From Larix kaempferi (lineage: Eukaryota; Streptophyta; Pinopsida; Pinales; Pinaceae), in contig BSBM01000608.1 in NCBI GenBank assembly GCA_027924585.1, positions 6,512,501 through 6,576,500 of the forward strand: DNA of 64,000 nt. Direction: 5' to 3'. Below, one piece after another: positions 46,207 through 57,840 of this stretch (positions are counted from its first letter, which is position 1; every line of letters begins with the position of its first letter). Both the position numbers and the translations under genes were made by a program. A model generated the notes under the pieces. The model was given only the letters and a program-made list of their open reading frames with translations. It had not been told where the DNA came from and did not search any database.

Positions 46207-46512
46207 CTACCTCTGTTTTCCTTTGTCAGCATTCTTGCTCTCTTCCAGACTTGGGCGTTTCTGAATGGGGTGATTGGATGAATGTTTCATCATTGGTCCA
46301 CTTTCCTTTCCCTTACAGATTGCTCCTAGAATACTTTTTACCTCTTTTTGCAGACAAATAGAGTCCTGCAAAACCTTGTGGTTCATCGCATTTTGCTGCT
46401 TCTGTAGCTTGAGCATCTCTCCAAGATTTTCTTGGGTCTTGGCAATTGTGTGAAGAAGACTTTCAGCTAAGTCCAATAGCCCTTGGTCTGCGACCATGGT
46501 CAATGTGCACAA
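46207..46512 (-). CDS. Small coiled-coil ORF near the LARD 3' end
   Basis: The only open frame of note in the LARD: 101 residues starting at 46512 and ending 250 bases before the 3' LTR. Residues 10-65 have heptad-like Leu/Ile/Lys/Gln content (LLDLAESLLHTIAKTQENLG), and the last third is basic and Ser/Pro-rich. I recognise no domain. It might be a chance frame. In an otherwise non-coding element it is worth noting because it lies in sense and is uninterrupted. Confidence 0.3.
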   Translation of the reverse strand: MCTLTMVADQGLLDLAESLLHTIAKTQENLGEMLKLQKQQNAMNHKVLQDSICLQKEVKSILGAICKGKESGPMMKHSSNHPIQKRPSLEESKNADKGKQR

Positions 46513-46519
46513 CTTTCCT

Positions 46520-49500
46520 CACTTGCTTGCTAGCACCACTTGTTTGTTTTTGTAATGGCTGCAACCAATTGCATTCAATTTCTCACCTGTGAAATTAATT
46601 ATTGCAATTCTCTGTTAGTCCAAGCATAACATAAACATTAAAATTAGTCAATTAATTTCCCAATTGACATGGAACGCCCATGCTTTATTCATGAGACTTC
46701 CACACTTTTAATGATTTCCCAACATACATATGAACTCATTCATGTTCATCCTTTCATAGGGAATTAGCTTTTTCGGCATTCACAATTTATTTTAAGCAAA
46801 TAAACACAATATACTTTCAGTCATGACATGCATTCAACAATTTTTTTTTGTTTCTAATAAGCATCAGTCAAAAAGGAAAGAGAAGAGTAAGAGTTTCCCC
46901 CTCTTATTCTTGTTCCAATCCGGAGCCACTCCATCACTATGGTTCTATGCTCCTTATCCTCTTTCACTTTAATGTGAATGCTTGACTTGCCTTTTCTTGG
47001 CTATGACACTTAGTGTCTAAGGTCTGTCTAAGGATTTTCTCCTTTAGGGAATCTCCTCCTGCTAGGACTTGCCCACACATATCCACTAGCACCATTCTTA
47101 TCATTGCTGCTCATACTGAGCTTTCTAGGACAGTCACGTGTCCAAATGCATCCCTAGGATGCCTTCAAGGCTTCTTGCTTTCCTGCAAAGACCAAAGTTT
47201 CCAACAAAGAACAACAGTGTATTAACCTGGCTTTCATAAAACTTGTTCATGAAATTTTCATTATAGAAAATTGAATGAAAATCAAATACTTATATGTATT
47301 GGGTAGTTCCTTGCTACTCCACAGGTTTCCTTCTCTACTTTACAAGCCTTGGATCACCTGTGGGGTGGATGTTTAATGCCCAACCAGTACACCTTCACGC
47401 CGACTAGGTTTACCAAGCATTTGTGGTGCCCAACTAGTCCCATACCTGGTTGGCCCTCTCCATTGCTGAGCCAGCACATTCATCTGGGTCATTAACCAAT
47501 GGAAGGAAACTGCACCATTGACCATTATAGGTAAAGCTCTACTATGGAGACATAGGTATATAACAACCTTTCACTAATACCTCCACAACAACCAAGTAAA
47601 TAATGCCAAAGCAGTGCACCGAATTGGTTTATTAGGCATGCAACAACCCTTCACAATACCTCCACACCACCCACAACATCCAAGTAAATAATGCCAAACC
47701 AGTGCACCGACTGGGTTTAGTAGGTATGCAACAACCCTTCACAACAACCTTCACAACACCCACAACATCCAAGTAAATAATGCCAAATCAGTGCACTGAC
47801 TGGGTTTATTAGGCATGCAAAAACCCTTCATAACAACCTTCCATTATGCTTCTTTTGTGTGCAGCCCCAAATTGCATTTGTTTTAGCTGAAAACACAAGA
47901 TGGATGAGGAAACTCATTAGTATTGTTGCTCTAAAATTGAAGCATAATTCATAACATTCGTTATCAAGTATTGAAACACCAGGAATGCGTCCATTCCCTT
48001 AGGGTGTAGTCAATATTGAAAACCCTATCATAACCCAACACCCGAAAGGTGTGCACCCCTTTCCGATGTGAGCCATGTAGGCCCTTATCACACTCAAGCA
48101 ACCTGAAATAATATAAATAATATAAAACATGCTCTGCATATTAAATCTAATAACCAGATATGTATATCTTTAGTTAGGGTTACATAATACTTATCCGCTT
48201 TACATATGCATCTTTTCCTCATTGCGAAGAATGGGGGCTCCCTTCTCTGAGTCAACAGTCCTTTTGTTTGCCACCCCAATATTTTCATGTTCCATAACCC
48301 ACACATGCCTTCTTGGAATAATTTCACCGTATCGCTCACATGGCTCTCCAACATGCAGTGCAACTGGGATATTATCAAAATTTACTATGGTGTTTCACCC
48401 GAAACCCATTTCCAAAGCATGGGGTCCTTCCTATGAAGTTTGGCTTCTACAGGCCATCACACAAGGTCTCCCTGCAATGTGTCTTCTTGGCACACTTATC
48501 AAATAGCCAAACAATCAGCAACATCTAACAATACAATTCAAATTTGATTGTCTCATAGTCAATCCATGGCATCAAGAATTAAATTCAATCATGAATTTGC
48601 AATTCTATTTACTACAGAAATTGACTTGCTTAGTCATGAGGTTATCCTCATATTGCTTTTCCCTTGCAAGTGGCACCCATCTTCCCATTAGGGTTTTATG
48701 CTTTCTACTATAACATGAACATCCACTTGCAACACGTCCTCCTGACACATTTCTATGCAATCCAACGGTGATTAGCAATTATAAGCAAATTCTCAAATCC
48801 GAAATCTACAAGTCCAAAATTGACAACATGTTCTGTACATAAACTATTTTTACCACCATGAGACCCTTCTCATGAGGTTTGGCTCTTGCACATGGTATAT
48901 TCCAATCTTCATCATGGACTTATCCACATTTCCATGCCCAAAACAATCTACTTGAAATCTGAAACTTCAATTAGTCAAACACTTTGTAAGTCTTTATGCA
49001 TATAATATTTCATTGCTGCAATAGTCACTGAAGTGATCTCAAAATTATAACACTTGATAACTCAAACACCCTCAGCTGTTAACATTTGAAATACAATGAA
49101 ATATATATATATATATATATGCATCATTATCATAATAAAATTGCAAGACTCAGTCACATCATTTATGCAATTCAATGAAGCTTTAGATACTCGTTACTTC
49201 ATAGCCATATCATTTTATGCAACTCTGTCCTTTTAACAGAGCACCCTCGGTAGCCCATCAACATGTCTACCTTCTTCATGCAATTATTCTCCTGCATTCA
49301 CAGTATCTCATGAAATGGTCTCATAATTAACAATAGTTCACCATTTCATTCTACTATCTAACTGCATTGAGACACATATATGTCACAACCATGCATTCAC
49401 ACAATGCATCTCACATTCACAACATTTGCATAATTCTTAATAGGCATACACTAAATGCATAACCCCTTAATACGACCCTACATTAATCCATGAATACTAT

Positions 49501-50920
49501 GTATTCTAGCATATTATGGCCTAACCATGACTATCTCACATAGCATTCACTACAACAGGCCCATAAGTCATCACTTGCTTTGGCATGATATAATTTCATA
49601 TGAATGCATTGAGGTTTCTAAGAAACTATAGGGTGTAATGCTCATTGCCTTCACTTACCCACACCTGACCATACTTGGTAGGATTATATTCACTTTTAGG
49701 CACTTAGTATCACATGCAACCCTATCAACATAGTTTAAACATAGTTGAAGAGACCTTACCAAATCCTCTTTCAACATTCATGCAATTTAAGCAGAAATAA
49801 CCATTACCTGCATGGCTATCATTAACATCGCTTGATGTTACCTGATCATTTGGCCTCTTTCCAAGGCTACACAGTCATTTTTCAAACCTCATGATCATAG
49901 ATTTGTTGCACCATCCTTCCCTCATAAGGTTGTTGGTCATATGCAACAACATCATTCACATCTTTGGCCTTGCTCGGTTTTCTTTGGTCCTACAACCAAT
50001 GCAAACACAACTAATTATTAGCAACCACCATAACCTCTTAAGTGGCTCATTGCATATGTAACACCTCACTATTTACCATTATGCAATACCATATATATAT
50101 ATACACAAACATTTTTCACATGCACTGTGCAACGTTTCTTAATATGTCATCTAGTGCATAGTCGTATCATCTATCTAACCTCTTGCATTTTTAGTCATGC
50201 TTCTATGGTATGATTCATACAACCATTATCAACAACATTAATTGTCATCCACCATAGGCAATACCATTAATGGGATATTGCATGTGTAACTTCACTACCT
50301 TTACCCATATGCAACATCTTGCTCATGCATAATCAATTTATATGCACTATGCAATGACTCTTTAATTATGCCCACTAATTTATATTTACTCTGCTATTCT
50401 CTTGCATTTCAGCATTCCTATGCCATAATTGTCAGTATATAAAACTTAGGAAATATAAACAAAACAACAATGGAGGAGTTAAGGAATTCTCCCTTTCCAA
50501 TTTCCTCATTGTAGCATGGAATTTCCTCTTCCACATCATAGCTGATCCAATTTCATGGAATTTTTACCATGCACACAAGCAATCATTAGCTATGATCTTC
50601 TCATGAATTAGCAATTCAATATATACATATATGTATATCATTCATTTTTGCTACTTTCCAAGAATACAATTATTATGTTATAAACATAAATAGTTTAAGG
50701 TGAGAGATTTCCTTTTCATCCTCCATAATGGATATTACAACCAATTACCCTTATTGAGATTCCACAACCCCTTCTATGCAATTCCTGCTTCTCATTCCAA
50801 GCATAGAGAATGTATTTCACACTTTTAATGACTGTCTCCAGGGGACAACGGGGGTCAAGGGGGGCACCTGAAAATCTCAGTGAAAAGCTACTGCATTTTC
50901 CCCGTTTGGCGGACTTATCG
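46520..50920 (-). other. Non-coding interior of the LARD
   Basis: AT-rich, no recognisable protein. Contains about three 95-115 base tandem units at 47590-47840 (AATAATGCCAAA-CAGTGCACCGA) and a TA microsatellite at about 49101-49121. Confidence 0.7.
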
Positions 50921-50924
50921 AGCT

Positions 50925-51480
50925 CTCCTCTGACCGTGTCGCAGATATTAAGGTCAAAATTTCTGCAGTTGGTGTAGATCTTAACGTTAAAATTGCCGCG
51001 GGTGGCGCAGATCTTAACGTTAATTTTGCCGCCGCGCGTGTCGCAGATTTAATGCTAATTTTGTCACCGTGTGTCGCAGATTTAATGCTAATTTTTTCGC
51101 CGTGTGTCACAAACTTAACATTAATTTCACCGCCGCAGCCTAAGGAAAAATTTCAAAAACACTTAGAAATTTTTGAGATTTTCTCTTCCTTTTGGCGCAA
51201 AATTACCAACTTCTCTGCCGACCGTGTCACAAGAGATAAGTTTAAAATCTCCGACCGCTAACCATGCGACCGCCGACCGCTTCCCTTTGGCACAGAGTTA
51301 ACAACTTCTCCGCCGACTGTGTCGCAAGAGATAACCTTAATTTCGTTTCCGCGTCGCAGATTTATGGCTAAAATTGCCGACCGCTTTTACACAAAATTTC
51401 ACCGAAACGTGTCACAACATTTAAGCCTAAGATTGCTGCCCGTGTCACAAAAGTTAAGCTTAAAATTACCGACACAAGCT
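50925..51480. repeat. 33-bp minisatellite in the LARD leader
   Basis: A unit like GTGTCGCAGATTTAATGCTA recurs with the AGAT/AAAC anchor at 50942, 50975, 51008, 51043, 51076 and 51109 (33-35 base steps), then more diverged copies to about 51480. Because 33 is 3 x 11, the minus strand reads as 11-residue repeats (THGEKISIKSA, THGDKISIKSA). The same family occurs at 54780-55080. Confidence 0.85.
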
Positions 51481-52006
51481 TAGCAGCAAACACTTAGAAA
51501 ATTTTCAAAATTTCAAAAACAGTTAGAATTTTTCTTGAAATATTTGCTTCATTTCTTTATAGAGGTAAGCCTATTAGAGATCATACTCGCATGGAACAAA
51601 ACATAAAAAGTATGTCAAGAAAATTGTACCTCTTTCATGTCAAGAATAAAACAACAAAACAACAAAATAATATAAGATGGCAAAGGTTGCGCCTCCTTTC
51701 TCTCCTCCATGGAGGCAAACAGACAAATGCAAAACTGAATGCTACTGTATTGGAAACAATTTAAAGCAAGCATTCAATCTGAAAAGGGATTTTCTCCCTC
51801 CTTCCTCAATTTTACAGAATGGGATCAATGCAAGCAGTAAATAATCCCCAAAACAATCATGGAAATGACTTCCCATCCTAATCAATTAGAATCCATGGGA
51901 CCTTCAGGTTTCTTTAATTCATTTTAATTCCAAATACAAAATACATGTACACATAATGATTTATATTTCTATGAAGGGCCCAACAACCATAGTGTTGAAC
52001 CATAAT

Positions 52007-52017
52007 CTCTGATACCA
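52007..52017 (-). other. LARD primer binding site (initiator Met tRNA)
   Basis: TGGTATCAGAG on the minus strand, three bases after the 5' LTR, is the classical complement to the 3' end of plant initiator-Met tRNA. Confidence 0.9.
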
Positions 52018-52020
52018 ATC

Positions 52021-53356
52021 TGTCACACCCCCTCCCATCTATTAACACAAGGAAGGGAACATGATACCCAGAAATCTGGGCTTTTATAAGACTTAGCCCA
52101 TTTCAACATTTACAAATGTATAAACATAAACAATTGGCATTATTTATATAATGCATATGTGTGCAGATGCAAATCAAGCAAACATGCACAGCGGAGTAAA
52201 CATCATCCACACACATTTCACATGCAATCAGCATATTAAAATCAACCATCCATTAATTAAAATAGTGTAGAAGAAAATACACATAAAAGAATTTACTTAT
52301 CTCACTTCAATGTCGTCCCAAGCAACTAGCTATTTCGCTGCAATGTTCCACCCAACCATAGGTCTCTGCCCATCCTATATTCTTTCAACACTCAGAGACC
52401 ACCCCCGAGCTGGGCATGATATCTACAAGGAAAAGGGGACTCTCAAGCTTAGCACATCCCAAAGCAATGGATACCCATCTTAGCCCCAACAGTCTTTTAC
52501 ATACAGCAACTCAAAACTGGGCATCGATACACATTTCAACAATGGGATTCACTGAATATAATCTATGGGTTTTCCCTAAAATCGTGGCACATCCAAAACG
52601 AAATGTTTAGATGGGAAAACAAACCTGGAAGAGCAAATCATTTTTCAGAAAACGTATATGGGCTTTCAAGGGACAGAAACGGCCTCTATAAACCCCCAAA
52701 TCATGGTTCTCCTCTCCCAGTCACTGTACCAACCAAAAACGAGTTCTCAACCATGAAAATTGCAGGAAAATGATGCAAAACGGGAAGAAGGAAGCCCCAG
52801 CTAGCTCAGACTGCGTGTGAGAGTAAAGGCCATTGGTGAAGAATGGCTTTGGGCACAATTTCATGGGTGTTTTCTTTCCCATGAAGCAAAAATACGATTT
52901 CCCAAATTGGTGGCTTGCCCATACATGAAATTGGCTGCCATACCTTCGCATTCCCAAGGCATTAACTACCTCAACCCACTCTTGAGAGAATTAAATGATT
53001 TGGTGTAAGTCAAAATGGGTAGTTGATGGTTTATGGGTTCTCTCATTGACACTTGGCTTGAATTGGTTGGCTCAAGGGTTTGAATATTTCCCTCCCAATT
53101 CCTTGTAAACATCATGCCCCCATCTCTTGTTGCATTGCATAGCTAGTTGTGGGAATTTATATTAAAATGCATATTTACAATTCCCATGGTTCACTAGCAC
53201 ATGGGTAGCATAATATCCAATACTTGCCTCTTTGAGGTCGAGCATTCACTAGCGGGGCCTTGGGCTTGAGCTCCATGCTAGGAATCATACATAATATGCA
53301 TACAATATTTACATTATAGCCCAAAATATTACAAGGGTCAAAATGGGGATGTGACA
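52021..53356 (-). mobile_element. LARD 5' LTR
   Basis: 1336 bp; partner of 44631-45957. Indels of a few bases explain the length difference. Confidence 0.9.
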
Positions 53357-53918
53357 CCTAGCCTCCTGTAGGTCTTCATCATATCTGGCCATCCTGTGGA
53401 ATCCTCAGTGCTGATTACGTGCATCAACAAAAGCTCGAAAGAGCATCCCAGGAATTTTACGAGCTTACTGCTCAACCTATCGGATCTCCTAGGATATTTT
53501 ACATGTGACCTTCACAAAACCTTAAAAGAGTGTCTTGCGACCTGCAAGATCTCTAAAGAGCATCCCAGGATCTTTTACATGCCTAACACAACCTGTCCGG
53601 ATCTCCAGGACTGATTACATGTGAACTCGCAAAACCTTAAAAGAGTGTCTTTCAACCTGCAAGATCTATAAAGAGCATCCCAGGATCTTTTACGTGCCTA
53701 GCACAACCTACCCGTATCTCCAGGACTAATTACTTGTGATCCTACACAACCTGTCCATGACCATGGAGTATCATTTTGATAGTCATGATCATACTAAGCA
53801 TCATCATATAGTACATCATCTTGATGCACATCATCATCACATGATCATCCTCTTCAGATCATCTCATCGTCCATAGAGCACAGCCTAGATGCACATCATA
53901 CAACACTTACACCACCGA

Positions 53919-54165
53919 CATGGGAGAACATATCTACCACCATTCGGGGAAGGCTCTAGCCCTTAATTTTTCACCATGGAAGAACACATCTACCACCATG
54001 TGAAAAATGGCTTCAGCCCTTACATCTACACCATGGGAGAACACATCTACCACCATGTGAGAATGGCTCTAGCCCTTACACCTGCACCATGGGAGAACAA
54101 ATCTACCACCATGTGAGAATGTGTCAACAATTACATCACGACCATGGGAGAACACATCTACAAAC
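53919..54165. repeat. 56-bp minisatellite in copia A 3' UTR
   Basis: CATGGGAGAACACATCTACC begins units at 53919, 53975, 54032, 54088 and 54143 (steps 56, 57, 56, 55). It lies between RNase H and the 3' LTR of copia A. Confidence 0.9.
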
Positions 54166-54206
54166 ATGTCGAAAAATCCCATGTGCATCTCCGTCTTCTA
54201 GACTCA

Positions 54207-54502
54207 TCACTTTCCCTTGGAAGGAACCTCGATCTGAAGTACACCAAGCCTCTCTCTGAAGTACTCGAACTTCACTCTATCTAGTGGTTTGGTCAACACA
54301 TATGCAATCAGCTCATCTGTCGCAACATACTGGAGCTTCACTACTCCTCTCTGCACCATATCCCTGACATAGTGATATTTGATCTCAATATGCTTCGACC
54401 TGTCATGGAACACTGGGTTCTCTGACAACTTCACACAAATCTGGTTGTCACAATAGATACAAGTAGCATCCAACTGGAGATCAAATAAATCAGACAGTAG
54501 CT
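54207..54502 (-). pseudogene. Copia A RNase H, truncated
   Basis: The minus strand reads LLSDLFDLQLDATCIYCDNQ, then PVFHDRSKHIEIKYHYVRDM, VKLQYVATDELIAYVLTKPL and a stop at 54207. This is the C-terminal part of a Ty1/copia RNase H (CDNQ, H-x-R-x-KHI and LTKPL motifs). Upstream homology stops abruptly at about 54502, where copia B continues with the KLL/AVW region, marking the insertion of segment E. Confidence 0.9.
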
Positions 54503-54779
54503 TTGTTGTTGATGCAACATCCCCCCCAAAAATTTTGTAAATATTGGGGCCCCTCCTTATAATTTTGTTTTGAAGAAGTCCTTCGGTCTTTTGAAGCTAG
54601 TTTTTTTAAACTTTTCAAGTCTCCTCCTCCTTCGATTTTTGTTACTTGTGTTGTTTATCTTTGCAATTTTTTTCCTTCCTCTTCTTCTAGAAATGTTTTG
54701 ATTTTTCTGCTAAGGCAAAATTTATCTTTTCAACTTTGGTTGCAGTTTTTAATGATAAAAGTTTCAACAACTGTGTTTT

Positions 54780-55085
54780 TTTTAAAGACAAAATTTGCGA
54801 CAATTGTGAAAATTTTAACCTTATTTTGGCTGACTGTGGCGCATCATTTAGTCTTAACTTTGTCGATCAAAAGCAATCATTTTTTTTATTTTTTTCCCAA
54901 AGCTGATCACAGGTTTTAACAATAAGATCGCCGCCGTGGCACAATTTTTAGTCTTAACTTTGCCGATGATTGCACATAGTCTAAACCTTAAAATTGCGCC
55001 GATCGTCGTAGGTTTAGTGCTAAAGTACCCACCTATTGCGCAGAGTTTAGCCTTAAAATCGCCACCTCTCTGTTGCACCTTTTCC
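54780..55085. repeat. 33-bp minisatellite of segment E
   Basis: Units like GTGGCACAATTTTTAGTCTTAACTTTGCCGAT-type sequence are spaced about 33 bases. The minus strand translates as 11-residue repeats (GDFKAKLCAIG and relatives). The same consensus and orientation as the LARD minisatellite at 50925-51480. Confidence 0.75.
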
Positions 55086-55389
55086 TTGACCTTATCTTTG
55101 TCTTCCTCGTCGAGCTTCTTGGTCGCAGGTTCTAAGACTATGTTTACCGCCCGTTGCGCCGAGTTTAACCTTAGAAACACCGACCACATTACAATCCCCA
55201 GGTGCATCTTTCGATCGCAGGAGTTACCATTTGAGTCGCCGCCTGTTGTGTAGCCCAAATTTTGGGTAAGCGCGAAAGATGAGTTGGTAAAGGTTTTAGT
55301 GTGGCCCGTGTGGATTTATTACTTTCCATGTTGAGCCCCGTTATCATTAAGGCCCCAACTAGCCACCCCGTGGGGAGTTATTGCTCATG

Positions 55390-55402
55390 CTATATATATA
55401 CG
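55390..55402 (+). promoter_or_regulatory. TATA box of the E gene
   Basis: GCTATATATATACG lies about 50 bases before the ATG at 55446, just after the minisatellite. It gives a very short 5' UTR. Confidence 0.5.
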
Positions 55403-55445
55403 TAAAACGGGGTTCTTTCCTTTTCATTCTTGCCGAGAAGAGGAA

Positions 55446-57464
55446 ATGATTTCCTTTCACCATTGGAATCTATTCATACTGTCATGCACCTGGGTACGCG
55501 TGTCCACTGCCAAGATCCATTCCAAGATTGACAGGTATGTGCTTATTCCTTCCCTTTATTTTTATCCATAAGGAAACTCCGTTTGAAACTCATTTTTTCT
55601 CCTTTAAATATTTTTGATTGGTGGTCCTCAGTGCCAAACCCACGTCTGGCACTTGGATTTCCCGTTGTTTCGTGTGTTTTAGGAGAACTTCTTTGCCTAA
55701 TGGGAAAACCTCCTTTCAAGCTAATAGAGCACTAAGGTTTTCTGTGTTTTTTCTCGTCCAATCATGACCCAAAGTGAGCCGCGTTCCATGCACATGCAAT
55801 ATGGCCCTAGTCTTTGTTTTCTCATAATTACGAAAATCTCCCTCCCCGCTTTTGTTTCATTGATAAAAGCTGAGCCTAGGAAAAATCCCTATTGCAAATT
55901 TCTTTAAAGCCACTGATAGCGCTGATACGTCCTATTAAATCTGTAGTGCACGTCGAAATATTTGTTAATACCAGGGAATACCAAACTGCACTCGTCGTTG
56001 TCTGGGATATTAAGTCATGCCTTCGATGATAAAGCCCCTGCATTAAGGCCACTGAATATTTGAGATTTTTCCTTATCCCATAGTAATAGTACCTTGCGTG
56101 ATTATATGTTTAACAAAAAAAAAAAGAGCTAGTGCCACTGGAATAATTGTTTTTATCATAAGATATCATCAAAGCTAGGTAGCAGTGGCTGACATTGTTT
56201 GAATTTCACTTTGAGTCATTGCATGGGTGCTTTTGTTTAATTGCTTTTACTCGTTACCATTGTCTCTAAAAGATTGATAATTGAAAGCCAACCCTCGTAC
56301 ATACTCATCCTTCTGCTTAGCACCATTAATTTGAACGATGTTCTGATTCATTAATGATGATTTATCATGAATTTGTCAACTCCTTACTTGCATTATCCCC
56401 ACCATGACAGGTTTGATATGTACTGGAGATCGGCTAGATAGAAGGCTAAGCTTGCCGAATTGGATTCAGATGTGGAAATTTTGTTAGATACATTGCTCAA
56501 AACCATCTTTAGCGATACACAAGCTATCACCGGAGTAGCCCCAGGAGCCGCTGCCCTAGAATTTCAATGGGGTGACTTATACAGGTTTATCAGAGATCAG
56601 AAGTACCCTGAAGCATCCCTAGAAGAAACCATGGTCTACTTGAACATCAAGAAGTCTTCCCTTCACAAGGAGACGACTCGCCCCGAGCTATTCCCATGCT
56701 CAGAGGTTATCGGTTGGATAATTCCTCATGTTAAGACTGATACATGATGCATTAATGATAAGACCGTGATGAACCTTGCATCTTTCGCACCAGAACACAT
56801 CATGGCCACTTACAAGTTGCCCCAGGCAAGGGATTGGATGGATGATGAGTGGTTAGCTAAGAAAACTATAGATCCTCTAGATTCTGCTAGAAAGATGATG
56901 ATAATTGAAAGACAAATCAGGAAAAGAAACACCAATGAATATGAAAGTGCTCTTCTAAGGACTCCTTATAGACTCATTGCCTTAATGCTGAGTTGGATTT
57001 TTGGCATGCTGAATGGAAACGTCTTCAAGCTTGGCTGGGTGCCAGTAATGGTCCATGTGGCCATGTCCGGTACAATCTTCGATTGGGCCGACATAATTTC
57101 GGACAGTATGGTCTCACACTTAACTACTGCCCAAGGAGGACTGACCCAGAAGAAAGCTGATTTCTTTATGTCTTCATATCTGATGTATTGTTTGTTAAGC
57201 AAACACTCTTTCCCGGACTTGGATTGCATATGGAGCAGAAAGGAGTCCCCTCTCTTTGTAGCTTACCAACCCACATGGGAAAGAAAATACGCAAACTACT
57301 ACAAATAGTTTTATGAGAAACTCATCATGCCCCTATATCAACTCATTTTTATATAGGAGCTGAACTGCCTGTCTGAAAATGCCATGCCCATCATACATGA
57401 GTTTGGAGATGTGAAAATCCTCACAGCAGATCTAAGAGATGATGTATACCTCACAAGAAAGTAA
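55446..57464 (+). pseudogene. Unrecognised two-exon gene in segment E
   Basis: Exon 1, 55446-55534 (ATG, 89 bases, phase 2), ends GACAG|GTATGT. An 876-bp intron (55535-56410) ends ATGACAG|G. Exon 2 continues RFDMYWRSAR and stays in one frame to TAA at 57462. Stops inside are TAG 56439, TGA 56745, TAG 57306 and TAG 57354, without frameshift. The roughly 380-residue product would have an acidic N-terminal part, a central stretch YRLIALMLSWIFGMLNGNVF then GWVPVMVHVAMSGTIFDWAD, and a Cys/Trp-rich end. I do not recognise the family. The splice junction preserves the frame exactly. It could be a captured host gene or a gag-like protein of element E. Confidence 0.5.
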
Positions 57465-57840
57465 TTGATTAAGCAAGAAAATAGAAGAAGAGTGGTCAAT
57501 GCAGTATAATGAGCTACAGAATAATAATATAGGAGAACTCGGATAGAAGCAAAAATACTTCACACACACTAATTAATTAATCACAATATGGACAAATAAA
57601 TAGTACAATGTATGAGGATTCGAATGCCTAAGGTGGCAATTCGAATTAGCCTTCATGGAGTGATCAAACGATCACTGGAGTGTCATCGGAGCACAACTAG
57701 TAGTCTATCTCATCATTAGTGGAGTCATCAATGCTCAAGTAACTGTCAACCATCAGTCAAACTGAGTCTAATTGAGTGTAACTGGAACTAACTGAATGCA
57801 GGAGGCTTAATGTGTTAAATTTTCAGAATTTACTTCAATC
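57465..57840. other. Non-coding tail of segment E before copia B
   Basis: No supported feature. AT-rich; precedes the copia B LTR at 57841. Confidence 0.4.

Larger units (their letters stand above)
44631..53356 (-). mobile_element. 8.7-kb LARD (large retrotransposon derivative) with target duplication
   Basis: LTRs 44631-45957 (1327 bp) and 52021-53356 (1336 bp) begin TGTCAC, end GTGACA, and are about 96% identical in the first 345 bases by eye. Duplication cctag at 44626-44630 and 53357-53361. Orientation is minus: the primer site TGGTATCAGAG (52017-52007) follows the 5' LTR, and a polypurine tract (45971-45958) precedes the 3' LTR. The 6063-bp internal region has no gag, protease, RT, RNase H or integrase, only one small ORF and repeats. 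It must have been mobilised in trans by a partner using the same LTR ends. Two solo LTRs of the family occur at 15366 and 34492. Confidence 0.92.
43670..54502 (-). mobile_element. Ty1/copia element A, split by the LARD
   Basis: The 3' LTR (43670-44412), polypurine tract, 3' UTR (44413-44630 and 53357-53918), minisatellite and RNase H end (54207-54502) run continuously once the LARD is removed. The join at cctag matches the uninterrupted sequence in copia B near 58620-58690. The 5' portion is missing from this side because segment E begins at about 54503. Confidence 0.8.
54503..57840 (+). mobile_element. Segment E, unclassified insertion into copia A
   Basis: Starts near TGATGCAACATCCCCCCC, has a 33-bp minisatellite, a TATA box and a spliced gene, and is itself interrupted by copia B (57841). 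The position of its right end is unknown and probably beyond 64000. The terminal sequence is LTR-like (TG start), so E may be an LTR element with a non-pol gene, but no second LTR is seen. Confidence 0.45.

Noticed and set aside
54854-55258. 134-codon minus-strand frame with 11-residue repeats as a possible repeat protein
   Set aside because: Coincides with the 33-bp minisatellite; period divisible by three opens frames automatically. Kept as a repeat, not a gene.
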